DNA of 64,000 nucleotides from Rhizobium sp. ZPR4 (GCF_040215725.1 NZ_CP157967.1:930001-994000); one strand, 5' to 3'; positions 44,534 through 54,295 are shown, numbered from the stretch's first letter. The notes: generated by a model from the letters alone, not told the origin. Translations and numbers: made by a program.

Positions 44534-46126
44534 TTGGATGGCGCAATCTTGAAGCTTCATGATTTTCCAATTCTTTTGACGCTTGCCTGCTTCGCGTTTT
44601 CCTGCGTCATCGTCTTGCTGACCGATCCTTTCGCCATGCCGGCGGCCGTCACCGCCGAGAATCGCCCGAAAAGGAGCTGGCAGCGGGTGGCCTGCGATTG
44701 GGCGGCACGGATTCCGGTCATCATATTGATCTATGTCGCTTTCTTCGCCATTTCCTGGCGCCCGCTCTACAGCACGCAGGCTGTCATCAGCTTCTTCGTC
44801 ATCTTCACGGGCATATCGAGGGCGAAGTTCGAGTTCATCCGTGAGCCTCTGGTCTTTTCGGACATCGCGCTCGTCGTGGACGTCTTCAAATACAGGGAGA
44901 TCTTCTACGCGACCTCGCTGAACATCGTCTTCTGGATCATTGCCTTCGCTTATGTTTTCGGTCTCAGCGGCCTCTACATGTATCTTGAGCCATCGGTTTT
45001 GCCGGCGTCGAACCGATTGCTATGGGTCCTGTTGATGTTGGTTGTCGCCTTCGCGCCATGGCTCGCTTTGTTCAGTAGGGTTGTGAGCGAACCGGTCTGC
45101 CGGTTCACACAGAAGTTTCTCGGCAAGGTTGACGTGAAGATCGATACGGTGCGATTCGGCACCTTTGCCTCAGTCGTCTTTCATTTTGTTATCTGGGTCG
45201 GTGTCCGGCGCGAGGCGATCGTCGCGGAATTGTCCGGGCGCTTCATGTCGGCGCTTCAGGAGCTTTGGGAGCACGGCGAAGACGAGCCGCTCATCGTCGT
45301 CTGGCAATCCGAATCCTTTATCGATCTCAGACATTTCGGCGTCGACAATGTCAAGCTTCCCAATCTCGACCGTCTGCGCGAGCAGGCCGCGCAATGGGGC
45401 CGCATGACCAGCGTCTTCGAGGGTGGTTATACGCTGCGAACCGAATTTGCGGTGCTGAGCGGGCTGCTGCCTGAAAATGTACATATCGATGCCAGCTACC
45501 CCTATCTGCGCGCCAGCCATTACAAGGATGTGGTCTGGCCGGCACGGCTGAAGAAGGCGGGCTGGAAGACGCAGTTCATCCATCCCTACGACAAGACGTT
45601 CTTCCTGCGTCACAAGGCATTGCCGCAACTCGGCTTCGACCGGATGATGATGCTGGACGAGTTCGATCACAATCCTGAGCGCGATGGCCCCTATGTCAGC
45701 GACCTCTCGCTGACGAAGAGCGTGATTCGGACGATCGACGACGATGGCACGAGCAAGAACTTCCTCTTTGTCGCATCCATGGCGAATCATGGCCCCTGGG
45801 AGCCGGGCCGCTGCGGCGACCTCGTCAATCCGGTGGATATCTATGGCGAGCTCCTGATGCGCGCCGATCACGCGCTCGGCAATCTCGCCCATCACCTCGA
45901 TAGGCTGGACCGTCCGGTTTGGCTGCTTTTCTATGGTGATCATGCGCCCTTGCTGAAGGCCTTTGCCGATCCGTTCCCAGATCCGCGCACCGATTACATC
46001 ATCGTTCCGCTTGGCCGAGCGCGCGCCCATTCGCAAAAGCCGCAGCCGTCGCAGGAAGAGGCGCCCTGGAACCTGATCGGCACATTGCTGCATTATGCCG
46101 GCCTTGCCACCGAGGTTCCGGAGTGA
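44534..46126 (+). CDS. rkpI: RkpI, membrane sulfatase/LtaS-superfamily protein
   Basis: A 530-residue inner-membrane enzyme. The first 220 residues contain about five hydrophobic helices (ILLTLACFAFSCVIVLL, IPVIILIYVAFFAISW, IVFWIIAFAYVFGLSGLYMY, LLWVLLMLVVAFAPWLALF, ASVVFHFVIWVGV). The periplasmic catalytic domain follows the alkaline phosphatase/sulfatase fold: the metal ligand Glu in LIVVWQSESFID, the nucleophile Thr in GGYTLRTEFAVLSGL, then SMANHGPW and LFYGDHAPLL. Related enzymes move phospho-headgroups between lipids and glycans. The start appears to be TTG at 44534, with GAGGCGG 7 bases upstream; a TTG at 44549 is also possible. The stop overlaps the start of rkpJ. Confidence 0.88.
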   Translation: MDGAILKLHDFPILLTLACFAFSCVIVLLTDPFAMPAAVTAENRPKRSWQRVACDWAARIPVIILIYVAFFAISWRPLYSTQAVISFFVIFTGISRAKFEFIREPLVFSDIALVVDVFKYREIFYATSLNIVFWIIAFAYVFGLSGLYMYLEPSVLPASNRLLWVLLMLVVAFAPWLALFSRVVSEPVCRFTQKFLGKVDVKIDTVRFGTFASVVFHFVIWVGVRREAIVAELSGRFMSALQELWEHGEDEPLIVVWQSESFIDLRHFGVDNVKLPNLDRLREQAAQWGRMTSVFEGGYTLRTEFAVLSGLLPENVHIDASYPYLRASHYKDVVWPARLKKAGWKTQFIHPYDKTFFLRHKALPQLGFDRMMMLDEFDHNPERDGPYVSDLSLTKSVIRTIDDDGTSKNFLFVASMANHGPWEPGRCGDLVNPVDIYGELLMRADHALGNLAHHLDRLDRPVWLLFYGDHAPLLKAFADPFPDPRTDYIIVPLGRARAHSQKPQPSQEEAPWNLIGTLLHYAGLATEVPE

Positions 46127-47418
46127 TGCCCAGCGGGGAAGGGACCGCGCGCCCGCGCGTCTTCCTGTTCCTGCAGGGGCCATCCTCGCCACTGTTCGTC
46201 GAGATCGCCAGGATCCTGGAGAGGGCCGGCAGCCGTTGCATCCGCATCAACCTGAATGCCGGGGACTGGATTTCCTGGCGCTGGCACGGCGCCTCTAACT
46301 ATCGTGGCGATTTTGCCGGATGGCGCGCCTATGTCAGGCAGCGAATCGAGGCTGAGAACGTCACCGACCTGATTCTGCACGGCGAGGAGCGCCCCTATCA
46401 TCAGGTTGCCATCGAAGAGGCGCGGCGTACCGGCGTTATCGTCAACGTCGTCGAGATGGGATATTTGCGGCCGGACTGGGTGACGCTCGAGCGAGACGGG
46501 CTTTCCTCCAATTCGCATTTTCCGGCCGATCCTGCCCATATATTGAAGGTGGCGTCCAAGCTGCCGGAGCCGGATTGGACGCGTCGCTACAGCCAAACGT
46601 TCCGGTCAGAAGCGCTTTATGATCTCGCCTATTATCTCCCAACCGTCTTCCTGTGGCTTCTTTATCCAGGCTACCGGCGGCATGGGCTCTACCATCCCTT
46701 GATGGAGTATGCCGGCTGGCTGAGGAAACTTCCTTCCAGCGGCAGGAGGGCACGAGAGGCGGAGGGTTTGATCGAGGATCTGATTGCCGGCGGCAAACGA
46801 TTCTTCGTCTATCCGCTACAGCTTCAGACCGATTTTCAGCTTCGAGCGCATTCGCCTTTCCATCAACAGCAGGATGTCATCCGGCTGCTTCTCCGTTCCT
46901 TCGCGGAGAATGCCGCGCCGGATACACATCTTGTCCTCAAGCTCCATCCGCTCGACAACGGGCTCGTGGATTGGCGGGCCTGTGTTGATCGCATTGGCGC
47001 TTCATGCGGATTATCACCTCGCATCCATCTGATCGACGGCGGCAGTCTCGACCGGTTGATTGCCGCCAGCCAGGGCATGGTGACGGTCAACTCGACTGCG
47101 GCACTTTCCGCGCTGCAAGCGGGGAAGCCGGTCAAGGCGCTGGGAGCGGCGATCTACGATATCGATGGACTGAGCGATCAGGGCAGCTTGCATCGATTCT
47201 GGCTGGAGCCGTCGCCGCCGTCGCCGGAGCTGCGCGACGCATTCTTTCGCCTGCTGGCGGCGGCCGTACAGGTGCGCGGCAACTTTTGTTCCGGGGAGGG
47301 CGCGCGTGCCGCCGCCGCACAGATCGCCGACAGACTATTGTCACGGACAGTCAATCTGCCTGACGCCTACATCGACCCGCCACCGAGGCGGCGGCCGATA
47401 AAGCTTCATGTGCCGTAA
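46126..47418 (+). CDS. rkpJ: RkpJ, KpsS/LipB-type capsule biosynthesis/export protein
   Basis: A 430-residue cytoplasmic protein of the capsule polysaccharide biosynthesis family (KpsS/LipB). The hallmark KRFFVYPLQLQTDFQLRAHSPF segment (residues about 223-246), VLKLHPLDNG and GMVTVNSTAALSALQAGKPVKALG are all present. In E. coli the homologue builds the poly-Kdo linker on the lipid anchor of capsule. ATG at 46126 shares one base with the rkpI stop (TGATG). The GTG at 46123 is an equivalent alternative. It is the last gene of the classical rkp-1 set; no terminator directly follows, so the 37-residue ORF at 47577 may be cotranscribed. Confidence 0.9.
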   Translation: MPSGEGTARPRVFLFLQGPSSPLFVEIARILERAGSRCIRINLNAGDWISWRWHGASNYRGDFAGWRAYVRQRIEAENVTDLILHGEERPYHQVAIEEARRTGVIVNVVEMGYLRPDWVTLERDGLSSNSHFPADPAHILKVASKLPEPDWTRRYSQTFRSEALYDLAYYLPTVFLWLLYPGYRRHGLYHPLMEYAGWLRKLPSSGRRAREAEGLIEDLIAGGKRFFVYPLQLQTDFQLRAHSPFHQQQDVIRLLLRSFAENAAPDTHLVLKLHPLDNGLVDWRACVDRIGASCGLSPRIHLIDGGSLDRLIAASQGMVTVNSTAALSALQAGKPVKALGAAIYDIDGLSDQGSLHRFWLEPSPPSPELRDAFFRLLAAAVQVRGNFCSGEGARAAAAQIADRLLSRTVNLPDAYIDPPPRRRPIKLHVP

Positions 47419-47576
47419 GGATGATGCAATGTAACGGAAGAAGAATTGGTACCGCCGCGAGGTCTTCAGGCTAAAATTGACAATGCGGCCACTTACATAT
47501 GCACTGATGCGGAACTCAGCGCGGCGATTCGATGCTGGGAATGAATGTGGATAACGGTTTGCGGGGAGCAAACGCC

Positions 47577-47690
47577 ATGGATGACAGCAAGATGGAACGA
47601 TTCATGTTGAAGGAGCTGCTGATGATTATCGCAGCCCTCGTGCTTGTTTCCGTGGTGCTTCTGGCCGTCATTATTCTCGGCAACTACTGA
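47577..47690 (+). CDS. 37-residue single-helix membrane protein
   Basis: A short open frame with an excellent ribosome site, GGGGAGC, 8 bases before the ATG. The protein begins MDDSKMERFMLKELLM, a charged N-terminus of about 13 residues, and continues as one unbroken hydrophobic helix (IIAALVLVSVVLLAVIILG) ending in NY. This is the size and layout of regulatory or subunit-like membrane peptides. An in-frame ATG at 47541 would give 49 residues but has no proper ribosome site. It lies 158 bases after rkpJ and before the tRNA genes. The function is unknown. Confidence 0.6.
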   Translation: MDDSKMERFMLKELLMIIAALVLVSVVLLAVIILGNY

Positions 47691-47784
47691 GACGCAGGCA
47701 TTGGACGCGCAAAACCGCGCATCGTGAGCGCAAAGAACCGCCGGCGGCCAATCAAACTGACAATTGAATTTGTGAAGAGAAGAA

Positions 47785-47860
47785 TGGTGGGCGATGAGAG
47801 ACTCGAACTCCCGACATCCTCGGTGTAAACGAGGCGCTCTACCAACTGAGCTAATCGCCC
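47785..47860 (-). tRNA. tRNA-Val (anticodon UAC)
   Basis: Read on the minus strand: acceptor stem GGGCGAT/ATCGCCC, D-arm AGCTCAGTTGGTAGAGC, anticodon arm CCTCGTTTACACCGAGG with anticodon TAC, T-arm GGGAGTTCGAGTCTCTC, discriminator A and an encoded CCA. All stems pair. 76 bases including CCA. Confidence 0.98.
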
Positions 47861-48251
47861 TTCAGCGAAGCGGGTCATTTCCCCGTCGCGTTCGGTGGCC
47901 GTGATCTATGCGTAACGACGACAAACCGCAAGAGTGTTTGTGAAGATTTTTTGATTTTTTTGAATTTTACACCGCTCCGGTCGTGCTCATCCACATGAGC
48001 GGATGTGAGGCTTGCCGGATCGCCCCTGTGCATATCAGGCGCGGATGAAATGCGTGGAGCGGGAACCTGCCATGCCAAATCGCCGGAACGGAAAGTTGCA
48101 GGCGAGCTTGTCCAAAACAATTCGCACTCTGTCATCGATTTGTATTCAAACCTGCTTGACACCCAAACACGAACCCCGTAGTTAGCCGCTCATCGAACGG
48201 CGAGGGCCGCTTTGATGGGTGCGGAAGCATCTGGAATGCTTGAAATGAAAT
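47861..48251. other. tRNA-Val / tRNA-Asp divergent control region
   Basis: About 390 bases with no coding frame. The right part contains a consensus promoter for the tRNA-Asp genes. The left part should hold the promoter of tRNA-Val on the minus strand; no clear match was identified. A low-GC patch, TTTTTTGATTTTTTTGAATTTT, lies at 47946-47967. Confidence 0.55.
48156..48184 (+). promoter_or_regulatory. Housekeeping promoter of the tRNA-Asp genes
   Basis: TTGACA (48156-48161), 17-base spacer, TAGTTA (48179-48184). The -35 is perfect and the spacing ideal; it lies 68 bases before the first tRNA-Asp. Confidence 0.75.
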
Positions 48252-48328
48252 GCGGGTGTAGCTCAGTCGGTTAGAGTGCCGGCCTGTCACGCCGGAGGTC
48301 GCGGGTTCGAGCCCCGTCACTCGCGCCA
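48252..48328 (+). tRNA. tRNA-Asp (anticodon GUC), copy 1
   Basis: GCGGGTG acceptor 5' strand, D-arm AGCTCAGTCGGTTAGAGT, anticodon arm CCGGCCTGTCACGCCGG with anticodon GTC, T-arm CGGGTTCGAGCCCCG, 3' CACTCGC, discriminator G and encoded CCA. 77 bases. Identical to copy 2. Confidence 0.98.
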
Positions 48329-48376
48329 TTTCAAGGCAAATTTCGGATCTGCACCGGCTGAAAGGCCAAACAATGC

Positions 48377-48453
48377 GCGGGTGTAGCTCAGTCGGTTAGA
48401 GTGCCGGCCTGTCACGCCGGAGGTCGCGGGTTCGAGCCCCGTCACTCGCGCCA
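48377..48453 (+). tRNA. tRNA-Asp (anticodon GUC), copy 2
   Basis: Identical over all 77 bases to copy 1, 48 bases downstream on the same strand. The flanks are not similar, so only the mature tRNA is conserved. Probably one transcript from the promoter at 48156. Confidence 0.98.
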
Positions 48454-48711
48454 TTCTCTCCAAGCCATTACAATCAAACATCAATTTATTGCGATTGCGA
48501 AAGAGCCTTTTCGCATCAGCGCCGATTTGTCGCGTTGCCGTCGCAACACATTGATATCTACCGCTCGATAGTACCCTAACGGACAGATTCAAAAGGCTTG
48601 CGCGCGCGCTCCGGCTGCGCTAACCACGGCTTTGTTGCAACGCTCTTTCGCTTGCTGGGCATTTGCTCAGATGCGCCGCCCCGGCGCTGATCGCAAGCAG
48701 GGATGGACATG

Positions 48712-49077
48712 ATGACTGGACTGCTCAGTTCCTATATTCCGATAGCGATTTTCATTGGTATTGCCTTGGTAATCGGCCTGGCGCTGTTGATCACGCCGTT
48801 TGCCGTCGCCTTCAAGGCGCCTGACTCGGAAAAGCTGTCGGCTTACGAATGCGGCTTCAATGCATTCGATGACGCCCGCATGAAGTTCGATATCCGCTTC
48901 TACCTGGTATCGATTCTCTTCATCATCTTTGACCTGGAAGTCGCCTTCCTCTTCCCGTGGGCCGTTTCGTTCGGTGCGATCGGCTGGTTCGGGTTCTGGT
49001 CGATGATGGTGTTCCTCGCGGTGCTGACCATCGGCTTTATCTATGAATGGAAGAAGGGAGCCCTGGAATGGGAGTAG
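48712..49077 (+). CDS. nuoA: NADH-quinone oxidoreductase subunit A
   Basis: A 121-residue membrane subunit of complex I at the junction of the two arms. Three helices are visible ([60 protein letters not shown]) along with the conserved loop [26 protein letters not shown], whose cysteine is exposed in the deactive form. Start at 48712 (MTGLLSSY) gives the usual rhizobial length and the best spacing from CAGGGA; in-frame ATGs at 48703 and 48709 are possible. It opens the nuo operon and overlaps nuoB by 10 bases. Confidence 0.95.
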   Translation: MTGLLSSYIPIAIFIGIALVIGLALLITPFAVAFKAPDSEKLSAYECGFNAFDDARMKFDIRFYLVSILFIIFDLEVAFLFPWAVSFGAIGWFGFWSMMVFLAVLTIGFIYEWKKGALEWE

Positions 49078-49649
49078 CCCCAAGCAACACGACGCTCGTA
49101 GCGCCGCAGCCGAAGGGGATCATTGATCCCGCAACCGGCAGACCGGTCGGCAGCAACGATCCGTTCTTCGGCGAAATCAACAACGAGCTCGCCGACAAGG
49201 GCTTTCTGGTCACCTCTACCGATGAGCTGATCAACTGGGCCCGCACAGGCTCCCTGATGTGGATGACCTTTGGTCTCGCCTGCTGCGCCGTCGAGATGAT
49301 GCAGGTTTCCATGCCGCGTTACGACGTTGAGCGCTTCGGCTTTGCGCCACGCGCCTCGCCGCGCCAGTCCGACGTCATGATCGTCGCCGGCACGCTCACC
49401 AACAAGATGGCGCCCGCTCTGCGCAAGGTCTACGACCAGATGCCCGAGCCGCGCTACGTCATCTCGATGGGTTCCTGCGCCAACGGCGGCGGCTACTATC
49501 ACTATTCCTATTCCGTCGTTCGCGGATGCGACCGTGTCGTTCCGATCGACATTTATATTCCGGGCTGTCCTCCCACGGCAGAAGCGCTGCTTTACGGCGT
49601 GCTCCTGCTGCAGAAGAAGATCCGGCGCACCGGCACGATCGAACGGTAA
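49068..49649 (+). CDS. nuoB: NADH-quinone oxidoreductase subunit B
   Basis: A 193-residue peripheral subunit that carries iron-sulfur cluster N2, the last electron carrier before ubiquinone. The ligands are the adjacent pair C72-C73 ([10 protein letters not shown]), C137 (SMGSCANGG) and C167 ([11 protein letters not shown]). The N-terminal 30 residues are a flexible extension ([12 protein letters not shown]) typical of alphaproteobacteria. ATG at 49068 lies within the end of nuoA, and the frame open to 49047 has no better start. Confidence 0.97.
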   Translation: MGVAPSNTTLVAPQPKGIIDPATGRPVGSNDPFFGEINNELADKGFLVTSTDELINWARTGSLMWMTFGLACCAVEMMQVSMPRYDVERFGFAPRASPRQSDVMIVAGTLTNKMAPALRKVYDQMPEPRYVISMGSCANGGGYYHYSYSVVRGCDRVVPIDIYIPGCPPTAEALLYGVLLLQKKIRRTGTIER

Positions 49650-49667
49650 GGCAGGGGACAAGGTATT

Positions 49668-50270
49668 ATGAGTGAAGCCCTGAACGAGCTTGCCGCCTAC
49701 CTCACAGAAGTTCGCAGCGCCCTGATCTCATCGAGCGAGATCAAGTACGGCGAGCTTAATGTGACGACGACGACCGAAAACGTTATCGCCCTTTTGACCT
49801 TCCTGCGCGACGACGCCAAGTGCGGCTTTGTCAACATGACGGATATCTGCGGCGTCGACTGGCCGCAGCGTGCCGAGCGTTTCGATGTTGTCTATCATCT
49901 GCTGTCGCCGAAGAAGAACCTGCGCATCCGCGTCAAGGTTCCGGTCGGTGAAGATCAGCCTGTTCCTTCCGCCTGTGCCGTCTATCCCGGTGCTGACTGG
50001 TTCGAGCGCGAAACCTGGGACATGTACGGTGTTCTTTTCACCGGCCATCCGGATTTGCGCCGCCTGCTGACGGATTATGGTTTCGAAGGTCACCCGCTGC
50101 GCAAGGACTTCCCGACGACCGGTTTCGTCGAGGTCCGCTACGACGATGCCGCCAAGCGCGTTGTCTACGAGCCGGTGGAACTGAAGCAGGAATTCCGCAA
50201 CTTCGACTTCCTGTCGCCGTGGGAGGGCACGGACTACGTGCTCCCGGGCGACGAGAAGGCGAAGGCCTGA
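49668..50270 (+). CDS. nuoC: NADH-quinone oxidoreductase subunit C
   Basis: A 200-residue peripheral-arm subunit (30-kDa type) that scaffolds the quinone-binding NuoD. The family signature [37 protein letters not shown] is complete. It is encoded separately from nuoD, unlike the fused E. coli protein, as is normal in alphaproteobacteria and mitochondria. Start ATG at 49668 follows AGGGGAC, 18 bases after nuoB. Confidence 0.97.
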   Translation: MSEALNELAAYLTEVRSALISSSEIKYGELNVTTTTENVIALLTFLRDDAKCGFVNMTDICGVDWPQRAERFDVVYHLLSPKKNLRIRVKVPVGEDQPVPSACAVYPGADWFERETWDMYGVLFTGHPDLRRLLTDYGFEGHPLRKDFPTTGFVEVRYDDAAKRVVYEPVELKQEFRNFDFLSPWEGTDYVLPGDEKAKA

Positions 50271-50335
50271 TTGTTGGCGTGTGGCGGGCTTCGCCTGCCA
50301 TTCTCTGAAATTCTGAAAACGCGAGCATCGCCGCC

Positions 50336-51526
50336 ATGACAGAACATAACGTTCGCAACTTCAACATCAATTTCGGCCCGCAGCACCCGGCTGCGCACGG
50401 CGTTTTGCGTCTTGTCCTCGAATTGGACGGCGAAATTGTGGAACGCGTCGATCCGCATATCGGCCTGCTGCATCGCGGCACTGAAAAGCTGATCGAGACG
50501 AAGACCTATCTTCAGGCCGTTCCTTATTTCGACCGCCTCGACTATGTGGCGCCGATGAACCAGGAGCATGCCTATGCACTGGCCGTCGAAAAGCTGCTCG
50601 GCATCGACATTCCGATTCGCGGCCAGCTGATCCGCGTGCTCTATTCGGAAATCGGCCGCATCCTGTCGCATCTCCTGAACGTCACCACGCAGGCCATGGA
50701 CGTCGGCGCGCTGACGCCCCCGCTCTGGGGCTTCGAAGAGCGCGAAAAGCTGATGGTGTTCTACGAGCGCGCTTCCGGCTCGCGCATGCACGCAGCTTAC
50801 GTCCGTCCGGGCGGCGTTCACCAGGATCTTCCGGAAAAGCTCGTTCAGGATATCGGCGACTGGTGCGATCCCTTCCTCAAGGCACTCGACGATATCGACG
50901 ACCTTCTGACCGGTAACCGCATCTTCAAGCAGCGTAACGTCGATATCGGCGTGGTCTCGCTGGAAGACTGTTGGGCCTGGGGCTTCTCCGGCGTCATGGT
51001 CCGTGGCTCCGGTGCTGCCTGGGACTTGCGCAAGGCGCAGCCCTACGAATGCTATTCCGATCTCGAATTCGACATTCCGATCGGCAAGAATGGCGATTGC
51101 TACGACCGTTACCTCATCCGCATGATCGAAATGCGCGAGTCCGTCCGCATCATGAAGCAGTGCGTCAATCGTCTGCTCGGCGATGCCAAGACCGGACCGG
51201 TTTCGTCGCTCGACGGCAAGGTCGTTCCGCCGAAGCGCGGCGAGATGAAGCGCTCGATGGAAGCGCTGATCCACCACTTCAAGCTTTACACCGAAGGCTA
51301 TCACGTGCCGGCCGGCGAGGTTTATGCGGCTGTCGAAGCGCCGAAGGGCGAATTCGGCGTCTATCTGGTCTCGGACGGCTCCAACAAGCCGTATCGTTGC
51401 AAGATCCGTGCGCCGGGCTATGCGCATCTGCAGGCCATGGACTTCATGTGCCGCGGCCATCAGCTGGCCGACGTCGCCGCGGTGCTGGGCTCGCTCGATA
51501 TCGTGTTCGGTGAGGTCGATCGTTGA
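50336..51526 (+). CDS. nuoD: NADH-quinone oxidoreductase subunit D
   Basis: A 396-residue subunit (49-kDa type) that forms the ubiquinone-binding cavity with NuoB. Conserved segments include [22 protein letters not shown] (quinone-site His), [50 protein letters not shown] and the C-terminal [11 protein letters not shown]. Start ATG at 50336, 65 bases after nuoC; the interval has no gene. Its stop overlaps the ATG of the next small gene by one base. Confidence 0.97.
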   Translation: MTEHNVRNFNINFGPQHPAAHGVLRLVLELDGEIVERVDPHIGLLHRGTEKLIETKTYLQAVPYFDRLDYVAPMNQEHAYALAVEKLLGIDIPIRGQLIRVLYSEIGRILSHLLNVTTQAMDVGALTPPLWGFEEREKLMVFYERASGSRMHAAYVRPGGVHQDLPEKLVQDIGDWCDPFLKALDDIDDLLTGNRIFKQRNVDIGVVSLEDCWAWGFSGVMVRGSGAAWDLRKAQPYECYSDLEFDIPIGKNGDCYDRYLIRMIEMRESVRIMKQCVNRLLGDAKTGPVSSLDGKVVPPKRGEMKRSMEALIHHFKLYTEGYHVPAGEVYAAVEAPKGEFGVYLVSDGSNKPYRCKIRAPGYAHLQAMDFMCRGHQLADVAAVLGSLDIVFGEVDR

Positions 51527-51843
51527 TGCGGACCTGGCAGGTTGTCATTCCGGCGCTTCTGGTCGCCTGCGGTGCCTCGGCGCAGCAGTCCGTCAAGACG
51601 CAGGGCCTGCCGAGCATGAATTTGCAGGGTTCGAATGCGATGAGCACGAATTCTGCGCAAGGCGGAAATGAGGCTGCGGCGGGCGGAGATTCGACCATGG
51701 GCGACCTCCTTTCCCGCGGTTACGAAATCAAGGCCGCTGTGCCGAATGGCGGCAAGTTTGTTGTGTTTATGCAGAAAGACCAGTCGGCCTATGCCTGCGA
51801 ATTCTCGTCCTTGACGAATACGCGGTGTGGGTCCTTAAACTGA
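51526..51843 (+). CDS. Secreted 105-residue protein in the nuo operon, unknown function
   Basis: Starts [20 protein letters not shown], a probable Sec signal peptide with cleavage after ASA. The mature part begins with a low-complexity Gly/Ser/Asn/Gln section (MNLQGSNAMSTNSAQGGNEAAAGG) and ends with a small folded part (SRGYEIKAAVPNGGKFVVFMQKDQSAYACEFS and a second Cys in TRCGSLN). The two C-terminal cysteines could form a disulfide. The ATG shares a base with the nuoD stop (TGATG), showing it belongs to the operon. I do not recognise the family; a periplasmic accessory role near complex I is only inferred from position. Confidence 0.75.
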   Translation: MRTWQVVIPALLVACGASAQQSVKTQGLPSMNLQGSNAMSTNSAQGGNEAAAGGDSTMGDLLSRGYEIKAAVPNGGKFVVFMQKDQSAYACEFSSLTNTRCGSLN

Positions 51844-51858
51844 GATAAGGCGTGAAAG

Positions 51859-52980
51859 ATGTCCGTTCGTCGACTAGCCGAAGATCAATTCCAGCCTGCC
51901 GCCTTCGCCTTCAGCAAGGAGAATGCGGTCTGGGCTGAAAAGACGATCCAGAAATATCCTGATGGTCGTCAGCAATCCGCGATCATCCCGCTGATGATGC
52001 GCGCGCAGGAGCAGGAAGGCTGGGTCACCAAGGCGGCTATCGAATCGATCGCCGACATGCTCGACATGGCCTATATCCGCGCCCTCGAAGTCGCGACCTT
52101 CTATACGCAGTTCCAGCTGCATCCGGTTGGCACGCGCGCCCACGTCCAGGTTTGCGGCACGACGCCCTGTATGCTGCGCGGCGCCGAGGGGCTGATCAAG
52201 ATCTGCAAAAGCCGGATCAACGACCATGCTTTCGAACGCAACGCTGACGGCACGCTCTCCTGGGAAGAGGTCGAATGTCAGGGCGCCTGCGTCAACGCAC
52301 CGATGGTGGTGATCGGCAAGGATACCTATGAGGATCTGACGCCGACACGTCTCGAAGAGATCATCGATGCCTTCGCCGCAGGCAAGGGCCATGAAATTCC
52401 GACCGGTCCGCAGATCGATCGCGTTTTCTCCGCGCCGGAAGGCGGCTTGACATCTCTCCTGTCGGACGAGGCGAAGGCAAAGAGCGTCGCAGGCAAGACG
52501 GCCAAGGCCACAGCTGAGGCCGTGTCGATCCCGCCGTCCGAGGCCGCTCGCGCCAAGAGCACGGATGCTGAAACCAATCAGAGCCTGAAGACGCCGGCAA
52601 CCGAGCCGGCTGCTGCTGCCAAGAACGCCAAGGCCGCCGAAACGCAGCCGCTTTCGGGAACTGCAGCCGCAGAGCCTGTCGCAGGAAAGCCGTCGCTTGA
52701 TGATAAGGATCGTCCTGCCGGTATCGAAAGACCCGCGCAGCCGGATAATCTGCAGCTCATTTCAGGCGTCGGCCCGAAGATCGAAGGGACCTTGCACGAA
52801 CTCGGCATCTTCACCTTCGCGCAGATTGCCAGCTGGCATGAGGCCGAGCGCCATTGGGTCGACGGCTATCTGAATTTCAAGGGCCGCATCGAACGCGATG
52901 AGTGGGTCAAGCAGGCTGAGGCACTCGCTAAGGGTGGCGAAGCGGAATATATCAAGGTCTTCGGCAAGAAGCCGCGGTAA
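51859..52980 (+). CDS. nuoE: NADH-quinone oxidoreductase subunit E with C-terminal HhH-like extension
   Basis: A 373-residue protein, roughly double the usual size near 170-200. Residues 1-195 are a normal NuoE thioredoxin-like domain carrying the [2Fe-2S] cluster N1a, with ligands C99, C104, C140 and C144 (VCGTTPC and ECQGAC). Residues 205-295 are an Ala/Lys/Pro/Thr-rich linker. Residues 296-358 form a compact domain starting NLQLISGVGPKIEGTL, a helix-hairpin-helix-like pattern, ending RDEWVKQAEAL. About half of its residues match the end of the protein at 54305. The start ATG at 51859 has GATAAGGCG upstream. The extension is common in rhizobial NuoE but its job is unknown. Confidence 0.95.
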   Translation: MSVRRLAEDQFQPAAFAFSKENAVWAEKTIQKYPDGRQQSAIIPLMMRAQEQEGWVTKAAIESIADMLDMAYIRALEVATFYTQFQLHPVGTRAHVQVCGTTPCMLRGAEGLIKICKSRINDHAFERNADGTLSWEEVECQGACVNAPMVVIGKDTYEDLTPTRLEEIIDAFAAGKGHEIPTGPQIDRVFSAPEGGLTSLLSDEAKAKSVAGKTAKATAEAVSIPPSEAARAKSTDAETNQSLKTPATEPAAAAKNAKAAETQPLSGTAAAEPVAGKPSLDDKDRPAGIERPAQPDNLQLISGVGPKIEGTLHELGIFTFAQIASWHEAERHWVDGYLNFKGRIERDEWVKQAEALAKGGEAEYIKVFGKKPR

Positions 52981-52990
52981 GAGGTGAAGC

Positions 52991-54295
52991 ATGTTACAAG
53001 ATCAAGATCGCATCTTTACCAATATCTACGGCCTCAAGGACAAATCCCTGAAAGGCGCGATGTCGCGCGGTCATTGGGACGGCACGAAGCAAATTCTCGA
53101 AAAGGGCCGTGACTGGATCATCAACGAGATGAAGGCTTCCGGCCTTCGCGGTCGCGGCGGCGCAGGCTTCCCGACCGGTCTCAAGTGGTCCTTCATGCCG
53201 AAGGAAAGCGACGGTCGTCCGCACTACCTCGTTGTCAATGCCGACGAATCCGAGCCCGGTACCTGCAAGGACCGCGATATCATGCGCCACGATCCGCATA
53301 CGCTGATCGAAGGCTGCGTCATCGCCGGTTTCGCCATGGGTGCGAATGCAGCTTATATCTACGTTCGCGGCGAGTACATGCGCGAACGCGAAGCCCTGCA
53401 GGCGGCGATCGACGAGTGCTATGATGCGGGATTGCTGGGCAAAAACAACAAGCTCGGCTGGGATTTTGATGTTTACGTTCATCATGGTGCCGGCGCTTAC
53501 ATCTGCGGCGAAGAAACCGCGCTGCTCGAAAGCCTCGAAGGCAAGAAGGGCCAGCCGCGCCTGAAGCCGCCGTTCCCGGCCAATATGGGTCTCTACGGCT
53601 GCCCGACGACTGTCAACAACGTCGAATCCATCGCCGTGGCTCCGACGATCCTGCGTCGCGGCGCGGGCTGGTTCTCATCCATCGGCCGTCCGAACAATGT
53701 CGGCACGAAGCTGTTCATGCTGTCGGGCCACGTCAACCGTCCCTGCACGGTCGAAGAGGCCATGGGCATTACCTTCCGCGAGCTGGTCGAAAAGCATGGC
53801 GGCGGCATTCGTGGCGGCTGGGACAATCTGCTGGCCGTCATTCCCGGCGGTGCATCGTGCCCGGTCGTTCCGGCTGCCGACATCATCGATTGCCCGATGG
53901 ATTTCGACGGCCTGCGCGAAGTCAAGTCGTCCTTCGGCACGGCAGCGGCAATCGTCATGGACAAGTCGACCGACATCATCAAGGCGATCGCCCGCATCTC
54001 GGCCTTCTTCAAGCATGAGAGCTGCGGCCAGTGTACGCCGTGCCGCGAAGGCACGGGCTGGATGTGGCGCGTTCTTGAGCGTATGGCTCGTGGTAACGCG
54101 CAGAAGCGCGAGATCGACATGCTGTTCCAGGTGACGAAGCAGATCGAAGGTCATACCATCTGTGCGCTCGGTGACGCTGCCGCATGGCCGGTCCAGGGCC
54201 TGATCCGCAATTTCCGTCCCGAGATCGAGAAGCGCATCGACCAGTATACCGCCAACGCGACGAGCCACGGCGCGGTACTGGAAGCAGCCGAGTAA
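52991..54295 (+). CDS. nuoF: NADH-quinone oxidoreductase subunit F (NADH-binding)
   Basis: A 434-residue catalytic subunit that binds NADH and FMN and carries cluster N3. The nucleotide-binding segment is [17 protein letters not shown], the FMN site includes [15 protein letters not shown], and the [4Fe-4S] ligands are in [15 protein letters not shown] with a further Cys in [14 protein letters not shown]. The start is ATG at 52991, 10 bases after nuoE with GAGGTGAAG before it. Length and motifs are normal. Confidence 0.98.
   Translation: MLQDQDRIFTNIYGLKDKSLKGAMSRGHWDGTKQILEKGRDWIINEMKASGLRGRGGAGFPTGLKWSFMPKESDGRPHYLVVNADESEPGTCKDRDIMRHDPHTLIEGCVIAGFAMGANAAYIYVRGEYMREREALQAAIDECYDAGLLGKNNKLGWDFDVYVHHGAGAYICGEETALLESLEGKKGQPRLKPPFPANMGLYGCPTTVNNVESIAVAPTILRRGAGWFSSIGRPNNVGTKLFMLSGHVNRPCTVEEAMGITFRELVEKHGGGIRGGWDNLLAVIPGGASCPVVPAADIIDCPMDFDGLREVKSSFGTAAAIVMDKSTDIIKAIARISAFFKHESCGQCTPCREGTGWMWRVLERMARGNAQKREIDMLFQVTKQIEGHTICALGDAAAWPVQGLIRNFRPEIEKRIDQYTANATSHGAVLEAAE

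Noticed and set aside
48252..48453. tRNA-Asp tandem as a possible integration (att) site
   Set aside because: The two copies are identical over exactly the tRNA length, but the flanks differ and no integrase or phage gene lies nearby; simple gene duplication explains it.
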